Below, piece after piece: positions 42,022 through 50,283 of a stretch of DNA of 64,000 bases. Source of the stretch: CADEEN01 sp963740395 (GTDB taxonomy: Bacteria; Pseudomonadota; Gammaproteobacteria; Burkholderiales; Burkholderiaceae_C); NCBI GenBank assembly GCA_963740395.1, contig CAVUEP010000019.1, forward strand, positions 10,152-74,151. The letters are read 5' to 3'. Under the pieces are notes generated by a model. The model ran no database searches. It was not told the DNA's origin and saw nothing but the letters and a program-made list of their open reading frames with translations. Numbering within the stretch: position 1 is the stretch's first letter; each line of letters opens with the position of its first letter. The translations under genes and the position numbers were made by a program.

Positions 42022-42642
42022 CTAGTCGAGCATGTCAAAGCCCTGCGCCTCGACCTGCACGAAGGCCCGCGTCAGCGCCGCCACCTCGCGCCACAGCAGC
42101 GCCTGGGGCTGCGCGTCGACCGCGTCGAGCATGGGCTCGACCCAGGTCTGCACATGGGCGCGAAAGAAACGCCGCTGCTGCTCGAGGTTGCTGACCGCGA
42201 CATCGTCGCCGGCGATCAGGTAGCGCATGACCTCGAAGACGCAGGCGATGTGGTCTTCGGTCTCGCCGCGCGTCTCGTCACGCGCCAGGCCCAGCGCCGC
42301 CAGATCGTCGCGCAACAGCGCCAGCGGCCTCTCGTTCAGAAACCCCGCCAGGTAGAACGAGCCGTAGAGAAACACCTCGGGCTTGCCGACGCCGCCGAAC
42401 AGCGCGTCGTACTCGCTGGCCGCGTCCTGCAGCGTGGTCGCACGCATGGCAGCCACCAACGACTGCCAAGGCGCTTCGAGGAAGCTGCCAGTCTGCGGCG
42501 CCTCGGTCACGGCCACGCCAAACTGCGTCAGGAGCTCGGCGTCGGGCGGCCCGATCCACAGCCGCGCCAGCAGGCCGTACAACTCGGCCCGCGCCAGCTC
42601 CTCGCTGTCGTCGGTGCTGGCAATGCTGACGGCTTGGCTCAT
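42022..42642 (-). CDS. TorD/DmsD-family molecular chaperone
   Basis: The 206-residue all-helical protein is a TorD-like chaperone expected to bind the fdhA twin-arginine signal and protect the apo-subunit during cofactor insertion. Features: ARAELYGLLARLWIGPPDAELL, the EYDALFGGVGKPEVFLYGSFYLAGFLNERPL segment (quoted across its conserved Tyr-Asp and Gly-Ser-Tyr) and EDHIACVFEVMRYLIAG. Its start overlaps the upstream poly-ferredoxin stop as ATGA. Confidence 0.88.
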   Translation of the reverse strand: MSQAVSIASTDDSEELARAELYGLLARLWIGPPDAELLTQFGVAVTEAPQTGSFLEAPWQSLVAAMRATTLQDAASEYDALFGGVGKPEVFLYGSFYLAGFLNERPLALLRDDLAALGLARDETRGETEDHIACVFEVMRYLIAGDDVAVSNLEQQRRFFRAHVQTWVEPMLDAVDAQPQALLWREVAALTRAFVQVEAQGFDMLD

Positions 42643-44849
42643 AGATCCGTGATCTTCACTTCGTTGGGATTGGTGTGGATGTCGATCACGCGGCAGTCGC
42701 CGCACATCTTCAAGCGCTGGGCGCCGGCGCCCTGGAATGCCGGGTGGTTGCCGATCTTGCCGATCAGGTTCTCGATCGCCTTCAAGGTGCCGAAAGGCTT
42801 GCCGCAGCGCACGCAGCAGAACGGCTCGGCCTCGTGCAGCACGCGCGCGGCCTTGCGTGCCTTGCCACCGTCGGCCAACCACAGCCGCGGCTGCAGCGTG
42901 ATCGCGGTCTCGGGGCAGGTCGTCACGCACAGTCCGCATTGGACGCAGTTCTTCTCGATGAAGCGCAGCTGCGGCTTGTCGGCGTTGTCGGCCAGCGCGG
43001 CTTGCGGACAGGCGCCGACGCAGGACAGGCACAGCGTGCACTTGTCGATGTCGATCACGAGACTGCCGAACGGCGCGCCGGCCGCTGGCAAGGCAATCTC
43101 GTCACTCGCTTTCGGCGCGCCGGCCAGCAATTCGTCGAGCACCATGTCGAGCGTGGCGCGCTTGTCGGCCTGCACCGCCAGCGCGGCAGGCTTGGCCAGC
43201 CCCTGCGCCGCCGGGCGCTGCAATTCGCGATCCAGGGCCGCCAGGTCGCGGGCGTCACGGGCTTCGATCAGGCGGAAATGTTCGCCGCGATAGCCCAGAC
43301 CGCTCAGGATCGCCTGTGCCACCGCCATCTGCTCGGCCAGCGCCTGGCGGTACTCGGGCGCTTCCTCGGCCGTCATCAGCACCCAGACTTGGGCCGCACC
43401 GAGCGCGATCGCCGCCAGCCAGACGTCGATGCCGACGCTGGCGGTGTGCCACAGCGCCACCGGCACCACGCGCGCCGGTACGCCGTTGATCGCCTTGTCG
43501 ACACGCGCCGCGCGGCCCAGCTCGCCGATCAGTGTCGCGCCCGCCCCTTCGCTGTGCAGCAGCAGCGCCGCGTCCTTGCCGCCGGCATGGCGATAGGCGC
43601 CCAGCAGCGTGCGCAGGCGCTTGCCCTGGTCGACCGTGTCCGGCGTGGCAAAGGCGAGCGCGCCGCTCGGGCACACCGTGGTGCAGGCGCCGCAGCCGAC
43701 GCACAGGTGCGCCTCGACGACGATGCCGCCGCCCTGCCCCCCGGGCAGCGGCGCGGCCCGCGTGGTCGTTGTCGCCCCGCGCACCCGCCCGCCGGCCTTG
43801 CCCTTGAGCGTGGCCTCGCTGCGGATCGCGCGTGTCGAGCAGACGTCGATGCAGGCCGTGCAGCCGATCTGCTCGTTGCGGCTGTGCGCGCACAGCTTGG
43901 CCTTGTAGTGGAAGAACTTGGGCTTCTCGAACTCGCCGACACGCTCGCGCAACTGCAGCACCGCATCGAACAGCTTGGCGGCGTCGGCGCCGACATGGTA
44001 GTAGCCCTGCGGCGGCTGGTGCATCGAGAAAGCCGGTGCCGGGCGCAGGTCGAGCACGAGGTCGAACTTCTCGCCGCTGGTCTGTGGCTCACGCTCGAAG
44101 TCGATCGCACCCGCGGCATCGCAGGCCACGACGCAGGCGCGGTGGCTCTTGCAGCGACTCATGTCGACGCGGTAGCCGAAGTCGATCGCACCTTCGGGGC
44201 AGACCGCAATGCAAGCATTGCAGCGCGTGCACAGCTCCAGGTCGATCGGGTTGTCGCTGGCCCAGGTGGCCTCGAAGGCGCCGAGCCAGCCCGTCAACGA
44301 CTTCAGCTTGCCGCTGTGCACCGCGCGGTCATGGCCCTGCGCGAGCGCGCCACCGCCGTCGACGAGCAGGCTGAGCTGGAGTTCGCTGCCGAGCATCGCC
44401 GCGGCCCGCTCGGCCGCCTCGGCGCCACCGATCACGAGGCAGCGGCCCTGGCTGCGGTACGTGACCGCAGCCACCGGATCGGGCGGCGGCAGTTGCGCCG
44501 CAGCGATCAGCGCCGCCAGCTTGGGCGTGGCCGACGCGGCATCCCTGGACCAGCCGCCGGTTTCGCGGATGTTGACGAAGCGGATCGGGCGCTCCCGCAC
44601 GCTCGGGGCGCCCTCGGTCTGCTCGTTGAGCTCGAGGAACAGGCGCGACTCCTGGGTGCAGGCCACCAACAGGTCTTCGCCTCCCTTGGCCGCGCGCTGG
44701 AAGGCGCCGGCCTCGCGCCGGCACAGCAGCGTGTGCGCCGCATCGATGCCCTCAGCGCTCGCGCCCGGTGTCTGGCTCAGTGCCGCCTTCAGCGCTGGGC
44801 GGTCCAGCGGCATCGAGCGGTTGCAATCGCACAGCAGCGTCTTGGTCAT
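42639..44849 (-). CDS. Poly-ferredoxin-like multi-4Fe-4S protein of the fdh operon
   Basis: A 736-residue cytoplasmic iron-sulfur protein. It begins TLLCDCNRSMPLD, then has ferredoxin motifs at about 197 (CTRCNACIAVCPEGAI), 225 (CKSHRACVVAC), 310 (CTACIDVCSTRAI), 365 (CVGCGACTTVCPSGAL), 610 (CTLCLSCVGACPQAA) and 645 (CVQCGLCVTTCPETAI). The C-terminus has a zinc-ribbon-like CCVRCGKPFG...CGDCRV. Such proteins are conserved beside FDH3-type operons; a role in electron delivery or assembly is inferred. Its start lies 98 bp inside the DUF3306 gene. Confidence 0.85.
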   Translation of the reverse strand: MTKTLLCDCNRSMPLDRPALKAALSQTPGASAEGIDAAHTLLCRREAGAFQRAAKGGEDLLVACTQESRLFLELNEQTEGAPSVRERPIRFVNIRETGGWSRDAASATPKLAALIAAAQLPPPDPVAAVTYRSQGRCLVIGGAEAAERAAAMLGSELQLSLLVDGGGALAQGHDRAVHSGKLKSLTGWLGAFEATWASDNPIDLELCTRCNACIAVCPEGAIDFGYRVDMSRCKSHRACVVACDAAGAIDFEREPQTSGEKFDLVLDLRPAPAFSMHQPPQGYYHVGADAAKLFDAVLQLRERVGEFEKPKFFHYKAKLCAHSRNEQIGCTACIDVCSTRAIRSEATLKGKAGGRVRGATTTTRAAPLPGGQGGGIVVEAHLCVGCGACTTVCPSGALAFATPDTVDQGKRLRTLLGAYRHAGGKDAALLLHSEGAGATLIGELGRAARVDKAINGVPARVVPVALWHTASVGIDVWLAAIALGAAQVWVLMTAEEAPEYRQALAEQMAVAQAILSGLGYRGEHFRLIEARDARDLAALDRELQRPAAQGLAKPAALAVQADKRATLDMVLDELLAGAPKASDEIALPAAGAPFGSLVIDIDKCTLCLSCVGACPQAALADNADKPQLRFIEKNCVQCGLCVTTCPETAITLQPRLWLADGGKARKAARVLHEAEPFCCVRCGKPFGTLKAIENLIGKIGNHPAFQGAGAQRLKMCGDCRVIDIHTNPNEVKITDL

Positions 44850-45396
44850 GGGCAATCGGGTTGACGGGTTCAGGAGGTGACTGTGCCGTTTCCTCGGGCT
44901 GCGCACCATCGGGAGTGGCCCGCGCCGCGGCCTGCGCGGCAGCTTGGCCCTTCTCCTCCTCGTCGGCAAACAGGCCGAGGGCCTTGGACTGCACCATCTG
45001 GCGCAGCATCGACGCAGGGATCGGATCGGGCTTGCCGTAGTCGTCGATGTAGATGTCCAGGCCGTCCATCACATTGAAGTGCGGGTCGGTGAAAAGCTTC
45101 TTCAGTGCGGCATTCTTGACTTCGGGCGACACGTCGGCCGCCAGGAACTTGCGGAAGTCGGAATCGCGGCCGAGCTGCGCCACATCGTCCAGGGTCAGCG
45201 GCGGCGGCGGCTCGGCAACGGCGCCCGCCGCCTGCGGCGCGGGCGCTACCGCCGCGGGCGCGGGCACCGTGGCAGGCACCGGTCGCGGCGGTTCGACGGC
45301 CGTGACGGGTTCGGGCAGGGTCTGGCCCTGGCGCAATTTGGTCTTGCGCTGCGACCAGCGCGACAGGAAGCCCGCCGGGGTGTCGTCGTCGCTCAC
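44752..45396 (-). CDS. DUF3306 protein of the fdh operon
   Basis: A 214-residue acidic protein with FLSRWSQRKTKLRQGQ at the N-terminus, a Pro/Ala-rich linker, then the DUF3306 core LTLDDVAQLGRDSDFRKFLAADVSPEVKNAALKKLFTDPHFNVMDGLDIYIDDYGKPDPIP (quoted in parts), followed by a disordered tail. Function unknown. It starts with GTG overlapping the DUF3305 stop. The tail overlaps the next gene by 98 bp in another frame; either the overlap is real or a frameshift hides an earlier stop. Confidence 0.78.
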   Translation of the reverse strand: MSDDDTPAGFLSRWSQRKTKLRQGQTLPEPVTAVEPPRPVPATVPAPAAVAPAPQAAGAVAEPPPPLTLDDVAQLGRDSDFRKFLAADVSPEVKNAALKKLFTDPHFNVMDGLDIYIDDYGKPDPIPASMLRQMVQSKALGLFADEEEKGQAAAQAAARATPDGAQPEETAQSPPEPVNPIAHDQDAAVRLQPLDAAGPPSAEGGTEPDTGRER

Positions 45397-45872
45397 CGTC
45401 GATCCTCAGGCCGTTGAAACGACGCCGGGCGCCGGCGCTTCTTGGGCTCGGGCTTGTAGTGCAACTCGGTGAATTCGGCCAGCCAGGCGGTCACGTTGGG
45501 CGCCAGCGGCAGGTTGTCGACGCGTTCCTGCGCATCGAGCATGCGCCCGGCCTCGTTGTACGACAGCGTGACCGTCTCGGGCCGCGCCAGCGACGGGTCG
45601 CCTTCGACCAGCCGCCACATGACGAACCAGACCGGCGCGCCCGTGCTCAGGTTCAGGTAGTAGCCCTCGGCCTCGTCCACAAACAACGTGACGTCAAATC
45701 CCGGATGCAGGAATTGCGCGGACTTGCCATCGTCGCGCATCAGGCGCGATTCGCTGCCGAAGCCCCCATCGTCGGGCACCACTTCGGCGAGGCGGAAACG
45801 CCAATCTTCCCACTGGTTGGGCGCCCGCTCACGCTCCATCAGCACGGCAACTCGGATCGCTGGCCTGTCCAT
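45393..45872 (-). CDS. DUF3305 protein, first gene of the fdh operon
   Basis: About 159 residues, starting MDRPAIRVAVLMERERAPNQWEDWRF, with LFVDEAEGYYLNLSTGAPVWFVMWRL and ITAWLAEF-like VTAWLAEFTELHYKPEPKKRRR, the DUF3305 pattern. The ATG at 45872 gives the family N-terminus; the open frame extends much further upstream without similarity. DUF3305 and DUF3306 travel with FDH3-type formate dehydrogenases; their role is unknown. Coupled to DUF3306 by GTGA. Confidence 0.8.
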   Translation of the reverse strand: MDRPAIRVAVLMERERAPNQWEDWRFRLAEVVPDDGGFGSESRLMRDDGKSAQFLHPGFDVTLFVDEAEGYYLNLSTGAPVWFVMWRLVEGDPSLARPETVTLSYNEAGRMLDAQERVDNLPLAPNVTAWLAEFTELHYKPEPKKRRRPASFQRPEDRR

Positions 45873-45967
45873 GGCGTGATTCACGTGATTGTCGACATCA
45901 GGGAGACGGAAACACCGCGTCCAGTTTAGTGGCTGACCATTCGCCACCCTGTCGGCGGGGATTGCCA

Positions 45968-45985
45968 ACCCATACGACCCATACG
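45968..45985. repeat. Tandem 9-bp direct repeat upstream of the fdh operon
   Basis: Two exact, abutting copies of ACCCATACG lie 96-113 bp before the DUF3305 start codon, followed at 45996-46003 by a related CATACCCG. Tandem repeats about one helical turn apart can bind a response regulator or other activator. The 291-bp region separates the fdh operon from the divergent dctP gene and holds no other gene. Confidence 0.35.
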
Positions 45986-46085
45986 TCCCCGTGCGCATAC
46001 CCGTAAAAACCCTAGCGGCCTTGCGGCAAGCAACCCTGACGGAATTGCGCAATGTCATGTCCAGGCCGCCCAGCGAGGTCGACAG

Positions 46086-46114
46086 TTGGTCGTCGGAAAG
46101 TTCGCAGATATAAT
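46086..46114 (+). promoter_or_regulatory. dctP: Sigma-70-type promoter of the TRAP operon
   Basis: A perfect -10 box TATAAT at 46109-46114 is preceded, with exact 17-bp spacing, by TTGGTC at 46086-46091 (three of six matches to TTGACA). It sits in a distinctly AT-rich patch 50 bp before the dctP ATG, in otherwise GC-rich DNA. Confidence 0.6.
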
Positions 46115-46117
46115 AAT

Positions 46118-46129
46118 ATTTGTACAAAT
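46118..46129. promoter_or_regulatory. 12-bp palindrome at the TRAP transcription start, putative operator
   Basis: ATTTGTACAAAT is a perfect palindrome placed 4-15 bp after the -10 box, where a bound repressor would block initiation. Its TTGTACAA core is similar to half-site patterns of GntR/FadR-type regulators, which often control TRAP operons. No regulator gene is adjacent. Confidence 0.5.
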
Positions 46130-46163
46130 TTACTACGACTGAGAGACCCCACAGGAGATCGAC

Positions 46164-47150
46164 ATGACCTACCGTATGTTGGCCGTCGCGGCCGCTGCCA
46201 CGTTCGCCCTTGTTCACGGCCCCGCTGCCGCGGCGCCGATGGTCATCAAGTACAGCCACGTCGTTGCCGACGCCACGCCCAAGGGTCAGGCCGCGCTGAA
46301 GTTCAAGGAACTGGCCGAGAAGAAGCTGCCCGGCAAGGTCGAGGTGCAGGTTTTCCCGAACAGCCAGTTGTTCGGCGACGGCAAGGAAATGGAAGCGCTG
46401 CTGCTCGGCGACGTGCAGATCATCGCGCCGTCGCTGTCCAAGTTCTCCAAGTACACACCCAAGCTGCAGGTGTTCGATCTGCCGTTCCTGTTCGACGACA
46501 TCGAGGCGATCGACCGCTTCCAGCAAAGCGCCGAAGGGCCAGGAACTGCTGAACTCGATGACCAAGAAGGGCATCAAGGGCCTGGGTTTCCTGCACAACG
46601 GCATGAAGCAGATGTCGGCCAACAAGGTGCTGCGCACGCCGGCCGACGCCAAGGGGCTGAAGTTCCGGATCCAGACGTCTGACGTGCTCGAGGCGCAGTT
46701 CAAGGCGATCGGCGCGAACCCGCAGAAGCTGTCGTTCGGTGAGGTCTACCAGGCGCTGCAGTCGGGCGTGGTCGACGGCCAGGAGAACACCTGGTCGAAC
46801 ATCTACACGCAGAAGTTCCATGAGGTGCAGAAGTCGATCGCCGAGACCAACCACGGCGTGATCGACTACATGGTCATCACCAATTCAGGCTGGTGGGACA
46901 AGCTGCCGGCCGACGTGAAGAAGGGCCTGACCGAGGCCATGGCCGAATCGATCAAGATCGGCAACAAGATCGCGTACGACGAAGGCGAGGCCTATCGCCA
47001 GAAGATCGTCGACGACAAGAAGGCCGAGGTGCTGAAGCTGACCAAGGCCGAGGTCGGACAATGGCGCCGGCGATGAAGCCGGTGTGGGCCAAGTTCGAAG
47101 GCGAGATCGGCAAGGACCTGATCGACGCCGCGCAGAAGGCGAACAAGTAA
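46164..47150 (+). CDS. dctP: TRAP transporter substrate-binding protein DctP, two frameshifts
   Basis: The periplasmic receptor of a TRAP carboxylate transporter, about 328 residues. Signal peptide 1-24 (MLAVAAAATFALVHGPAAAA), then VIKYSHVVADATPKGQAALKF, LPGKVEVQVFPNSQLFGDGKEMEALLLGDVQ and the binding-site region FRIQTSDVLEAQFKAIGANP, where the conserved Arg pairs with the substrate carboxylate. Shifts near 46540 (one extra base) and near 47065 (one missing base) cancel. Ribosome-binding site AGGAG before ATG. Substrate probably a C4-dicarboxylate or related acid. Confidence 0.93.
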
Positions 47151-47191
47151 GAACCCGTGCCGGCCAACCATGTCGGCACGCGTCAGACCCG

Positions 47192-47229
47192 ATTGTCAGC
47201 ACCCCTCGCGGGGGCTGACAATTTTTTTT
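47192..47229 (+). terminator. Intrinsic terminator or attenuator between dctP and dctQ
   Basis: ATTGTCAGC (47192-47200) pairs with GCTGACAAT (47214-47222), continued by CCCC/GGGG around a TCGC loop with one bulged A, and is followed by eight T. This is the strongest intrinsic terminator in the window. Placed inside the operon, it should reduce transcription of dctQM relative to dctP. Confidence 0.85.
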
Positions 47230-47279
47230 GTCCCATCCATCCACCGCGCCTGTCGCCGGCGCCGTCCGGAACCGCGGCC

Positions 47280-47805
47280 ATGAAGATTCTTGATCGACTG
47301 GAAGAGTGGATCGTCATCACGATGCTTGCGGCGATGACGCTGCTGACCTTCGTGCAGGTCGTCTTGCGTTATGTCTTCAACTCCGGCTTCACCTGGGCGC
47401 TGGAGATGACGACGATCTTCTTCGCGGCGATGATCTTCGTCGGCATCTCGTACGGCGTTCGAGTCGGCGCACACATCGGCGTCGATGCACTGGTCAGCAA
47501 GTTGCCGCACAGGCGCTCGGCGCGCCACATCGATCGTCGTCGTGCTGCTGTGCCTGCTTTATGCCGGCCTCGTGATCTTCGGCTCGTGCGGCTATGTGTC
47601 GAAGATGTACTCGGTCCACATCGAGATGGAGGACCTGCCGATCGAGGTCTGGATGGTGCGCTCGCTGCTGCCGCTGGGCTACTTGCTGCTGACCTTCCGC
47701 TTCGTCCAGGTGTTGTGGTCGCTGATCACCGGCAAGTCGGACAGCCTGCACCTCGGCGACGAAGTCGCTGATGCCATGAAACTGAAGAGCGAGGAGTCGC
47801 TGTGA
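47280..47805 (+). CDS. dctQ: TRAP transporter small permease DctQ, one frameshift
   Basis: The four-helix small membrane subunit, about 175 residues: LEEWIVITMLAAMTLLTFVQVVLRYVFN, the family segment FTWALEMTTIFFAAMIFVGISYGVRVGAHIGVDAL (in part), then after a shift near 47520, IVVVLLCLLYAGLVIFGSCGY and IEVWMVRSLLPLGYLLLTFRF. Length 1 modulo 3. Starts 51 bp after the internal terminator; its stop overlaps dctM as GTGA. Confidence 0.9.
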
Positions 47806-49083
47806 ACACCGCTGATCCTGTTTACCACGCTGTTCCTCTTCATGGCGATGGGCATGCCGGTGGCCATTTGCCTCGGGTTGTCGAGCCTTCTGACCATCAT
47901 CTTCTTCGGCCAGGACTCGCTGGCCAGCCTGTCGATCAAGCTGTACGAGACCAGCGAACACTACACGCTGATGTCGATTCCTTTCTTCATCCTGGCCGGC
48001 GCGATGATGAGCACCGGCGGCGTGGCCAAGCGCATGGTCCGTTTCGCGATCGCCGCGGTCGGCCACCTGCGTGGCGGCTTGGCGATCGCCAGCGTGCTGG
48101 CGTGCACGCTGTTCGCGGCGGTTTCCGGATCGAGCCCGGCGACCGTCGTCGCCATCGGCTCGATCGTCATCGCCGGCATGGTCAAGAGCGGCTACCCCAA
48201 GGAATTCGCCGCCGGCGTGATCTGCAATGCCGGCACGCTCGGGATCCTGATCCCGCCGTCGATCGTGATGGTCGTCTATGCAGCGGTCACGAACGTGTCG
48301 GTCGGACGCATGTTCATGGCCGGCGTGATACCCGGCCTGCTGCTGGCCTTGATGCTCGCGCTGGCCGTGTGGTGGCGCGCCGGCAAGCTGACGCTGACGC
48401 GCGGCGAGAGGGCCTCCACGCGCGAGGTGCTGGTCGCATTCAAGGATTCGATCTGGGGCCTGGCGCTGCTGGCGATCATCATGGGCGGCATCTACGGCGG
48501 CATCTTCACGCCGACCGAGGCGGCGGCAGTCGCCGCGGTCTATGCGACCTTCGTGGCCGTGGCGGTGTATCGCGACATCGGCGTCAAGCAGTTGCCCGAG
48601 GTGCTGATGGACGCCGGCAAGACCACGGTCATGTTGATGTTCATCATCGCCAATGCGCTGTTGTTCGCCCATGTGCTGACGACCGAACGGATCCCTCAGA
48701 CGATCGCCGAGGCCATCGTCGGTGCCGGCATGGCGCCGTGGATGTTCCTGCTCGTGGTCAACATCATCCTGCTGGTTGCCGGCAATTTCATGGAGCCGAC
48801 CGGCATCATCCTGATCCTGGCGCCGATCTTCTTCCCGATCGCCACCGAACTGGGCATCGACCCGATTCACCTGGGCATCATCATGGTCGTCAACATGGAG
48901 ATCGGCATGATCACGCCGCCCGTGGGGCTCAACCTGTTCGTCACCAGCGGCATCACCGGCATGAACCTGGTGCAGGTGACGCGGGCGGCATTGCCGTGGC
49001 TGACGATCCTGTTGGTCTTCCTGGTGATGATCACCTATATCCCGCAGATCACCTTGTTCCTGCCGCAGCTGATCTTCGATTGA
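47802..49083 (+). CDS. dctM: TRAP transporter large permease DctM, one frameshift
   Basis: The large, about 426-residue, sodium-coupled permease of the TRAP system with eleven to twelve membrane helices. Landmarks: MAMGMPVAICLGLSSLL, AVSGSSPATVVAIGSI, CNAGTLGILIPPSIVMVVYAA, GIFTPTEAAAVAAVYA and NMEIGMITPPVGLNLFV. The first dozen residues are in another frame; removing one C near 47811 gives LILFTTLFLFMAMGMP, the usual N-terminus, starting at GTG 47802. Length 1 modulo 3. Confidence 0.93.
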
Positions 49084-49085
49084 GT

Positions 49086-49128
49086 GCAGACAGAGGGCGG
49101 GTGAGGGCCACAACCGCCGCGTGTCTGC
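49086..49128. terminator. Inverted repeat between convergent dctM and apbC
   Basis: GCAGACA (49086-49092) pairs with TGTCTGC (49122-49128), with an inner GGCGG/CCGCC stem. It fills the 48-bp gap between two convergent genes but has no T-run, so a bidirectional terminator is only suggested. Confidence 0.35.
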
Positions 49129-49131
49129 GGC

Positions 49132-50223
49132 TCAGGTGGTCTTGGAAATCGAGATCGTCGGGAATTTCGAGCTGAAGTCCTTCGCCTTGGCGGCGATCTT
49201 CACCGCCATCTGCCGCGCCACGGTCTTGTAGATCGCCGCGATCTCGCCGTCGGGCTCGCTGACGACGCTGGGCCGGCCGGCGTCGGCCTGCTCGCGGATC
49301 GACAGGTTCAGCGGCAGCGCGCCGAGGTAGTCGACACCGTACTGCTCGGCCATCTTCCTGCCGCCGTCGGCGCCGAAGATGTGCTCGACATGGCCGCAAC
49401 TCGAACAGACATGCACGGCCATGTTCTCGACGATGCCCAGGATCGGCACGCCGACCTTCTCGAACATCTTCAGGCCCTTCTTGGCGTCCAGGAGGGCGAT
49501 GTCCTGCGGCGTGGTGACGATCACGACCCCGGTCAGCGGCACCTTCTGCGACAGCGTCAGCTGAATGTCGCCGGTGCCCGGTGGCATGTCGACGATCAGG
49601 TAGTCGAGATCGCTCCAGTTCGTCTGCCGCAGCAGTTGCTCGAGCGCCTGCGTCACCATCGGGCCGCGCCAGATCATCGGGTTGTCGGCGTCGACCAGGA
49701 AGCCGATCGACATCACCTGCACGCCGTAATTGCTCATCGGCTCCATGGTCTGGCCGTCGGCACTCTCGGGCCGGCCCTCGATCCCCATCATCATCGGCTG
49801 GCTCGGGCCATAGATGTCGGCGTCCAGGATGCCCACCGAGGCGCCCTCGGCCGCCAGCGCCAGGGCCAGGTTGACCGCCGTCGTGCTCTTGCCCACGCCG
49901 CCCTTGCCCGAGGCCACCGCGACGATGTTCTTGACCTTGGGCATCAGCTGCACACCGCGCTGCACCGCATGGGCAACGATCTTCGTGCTCAGGTTGACGC
50001 TGACGTTCTCGACGCCGGGCAGCGTGCGCACCGCAGCGATCAAGGCCTTGCGCAGGGTCGGCAGCTGACTCTTGGCCGGGTAGCCGAGCTCGACATCGAA
50101 GGCGACGTCGCCGCCCTCGACCTTCAGGTTCTTCAGCTGTTTGGCGGACACGAAGTCCTTGCCGGTATTGGGATCGATGACCGACTTCAGGGCGTCGGTG
50201 ACGGTGGCTTCGGTGAGGCTCAT
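49132..50223 (-). CDS. apbC: Iron-sulfur cluster carrier ATPase ApbC/Mrp
   Basis: A 363-residue P-loop ATPase that binds and transfers 4Fe-4S clusters in the cytoplasm. N-terminal MIP18/DUF59-like domain (ATVTDALKSVIDPNTGKDFV), Walker A ASGKGGVGKSTTAVNLA near residue 105, switch region DADIYGPSQPMMMG, LIVDMPPGTGDIQLTLSQ and the CxxC cluster-binding motif CSSCGHVEHIFG. Intact. Divergent from metG across 60 bp, a conserved arrangement in this group. Confidence 0.95.
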   Translation of the reverse strand: MSLTEATVTDALKSVIDPNTGKDFVSAKQLKNLKVEGGDVAFDVELGYPAKSQLPTLRKALIAAVRTLPGVENVSVNLSTKIVAHAVQRGVQLMPKVKNIVAVASGKGGVGKSTTAVNLALALAAEGASVGILDADIYGPSQPMMMGIEGRPESADGQTMEPMSNYGVQVMSIGFLVDADNPMIWRGPMVTQALEQLLRQTNWSDLDYLIVDMPPGTGDIQLTLSQKVPLTGVVIVTTPQDIALLDAKKGLKMFEKVGVPILGIVENMAVHVCSSCGHVEHIFGADGGRKMAEQYGVDYLGALPLNLSIREQADAGRPSVVSEPDGEIAAIYKTVARQMAVKIAAKAKDFSSKFPTISISKTT

Positions 50224-50283
50224 GGATGGACTGCAGGAAGTGAATGCGCAAGTCTAGGGCCTGCGGCCTCCTAGAATCCCCCC

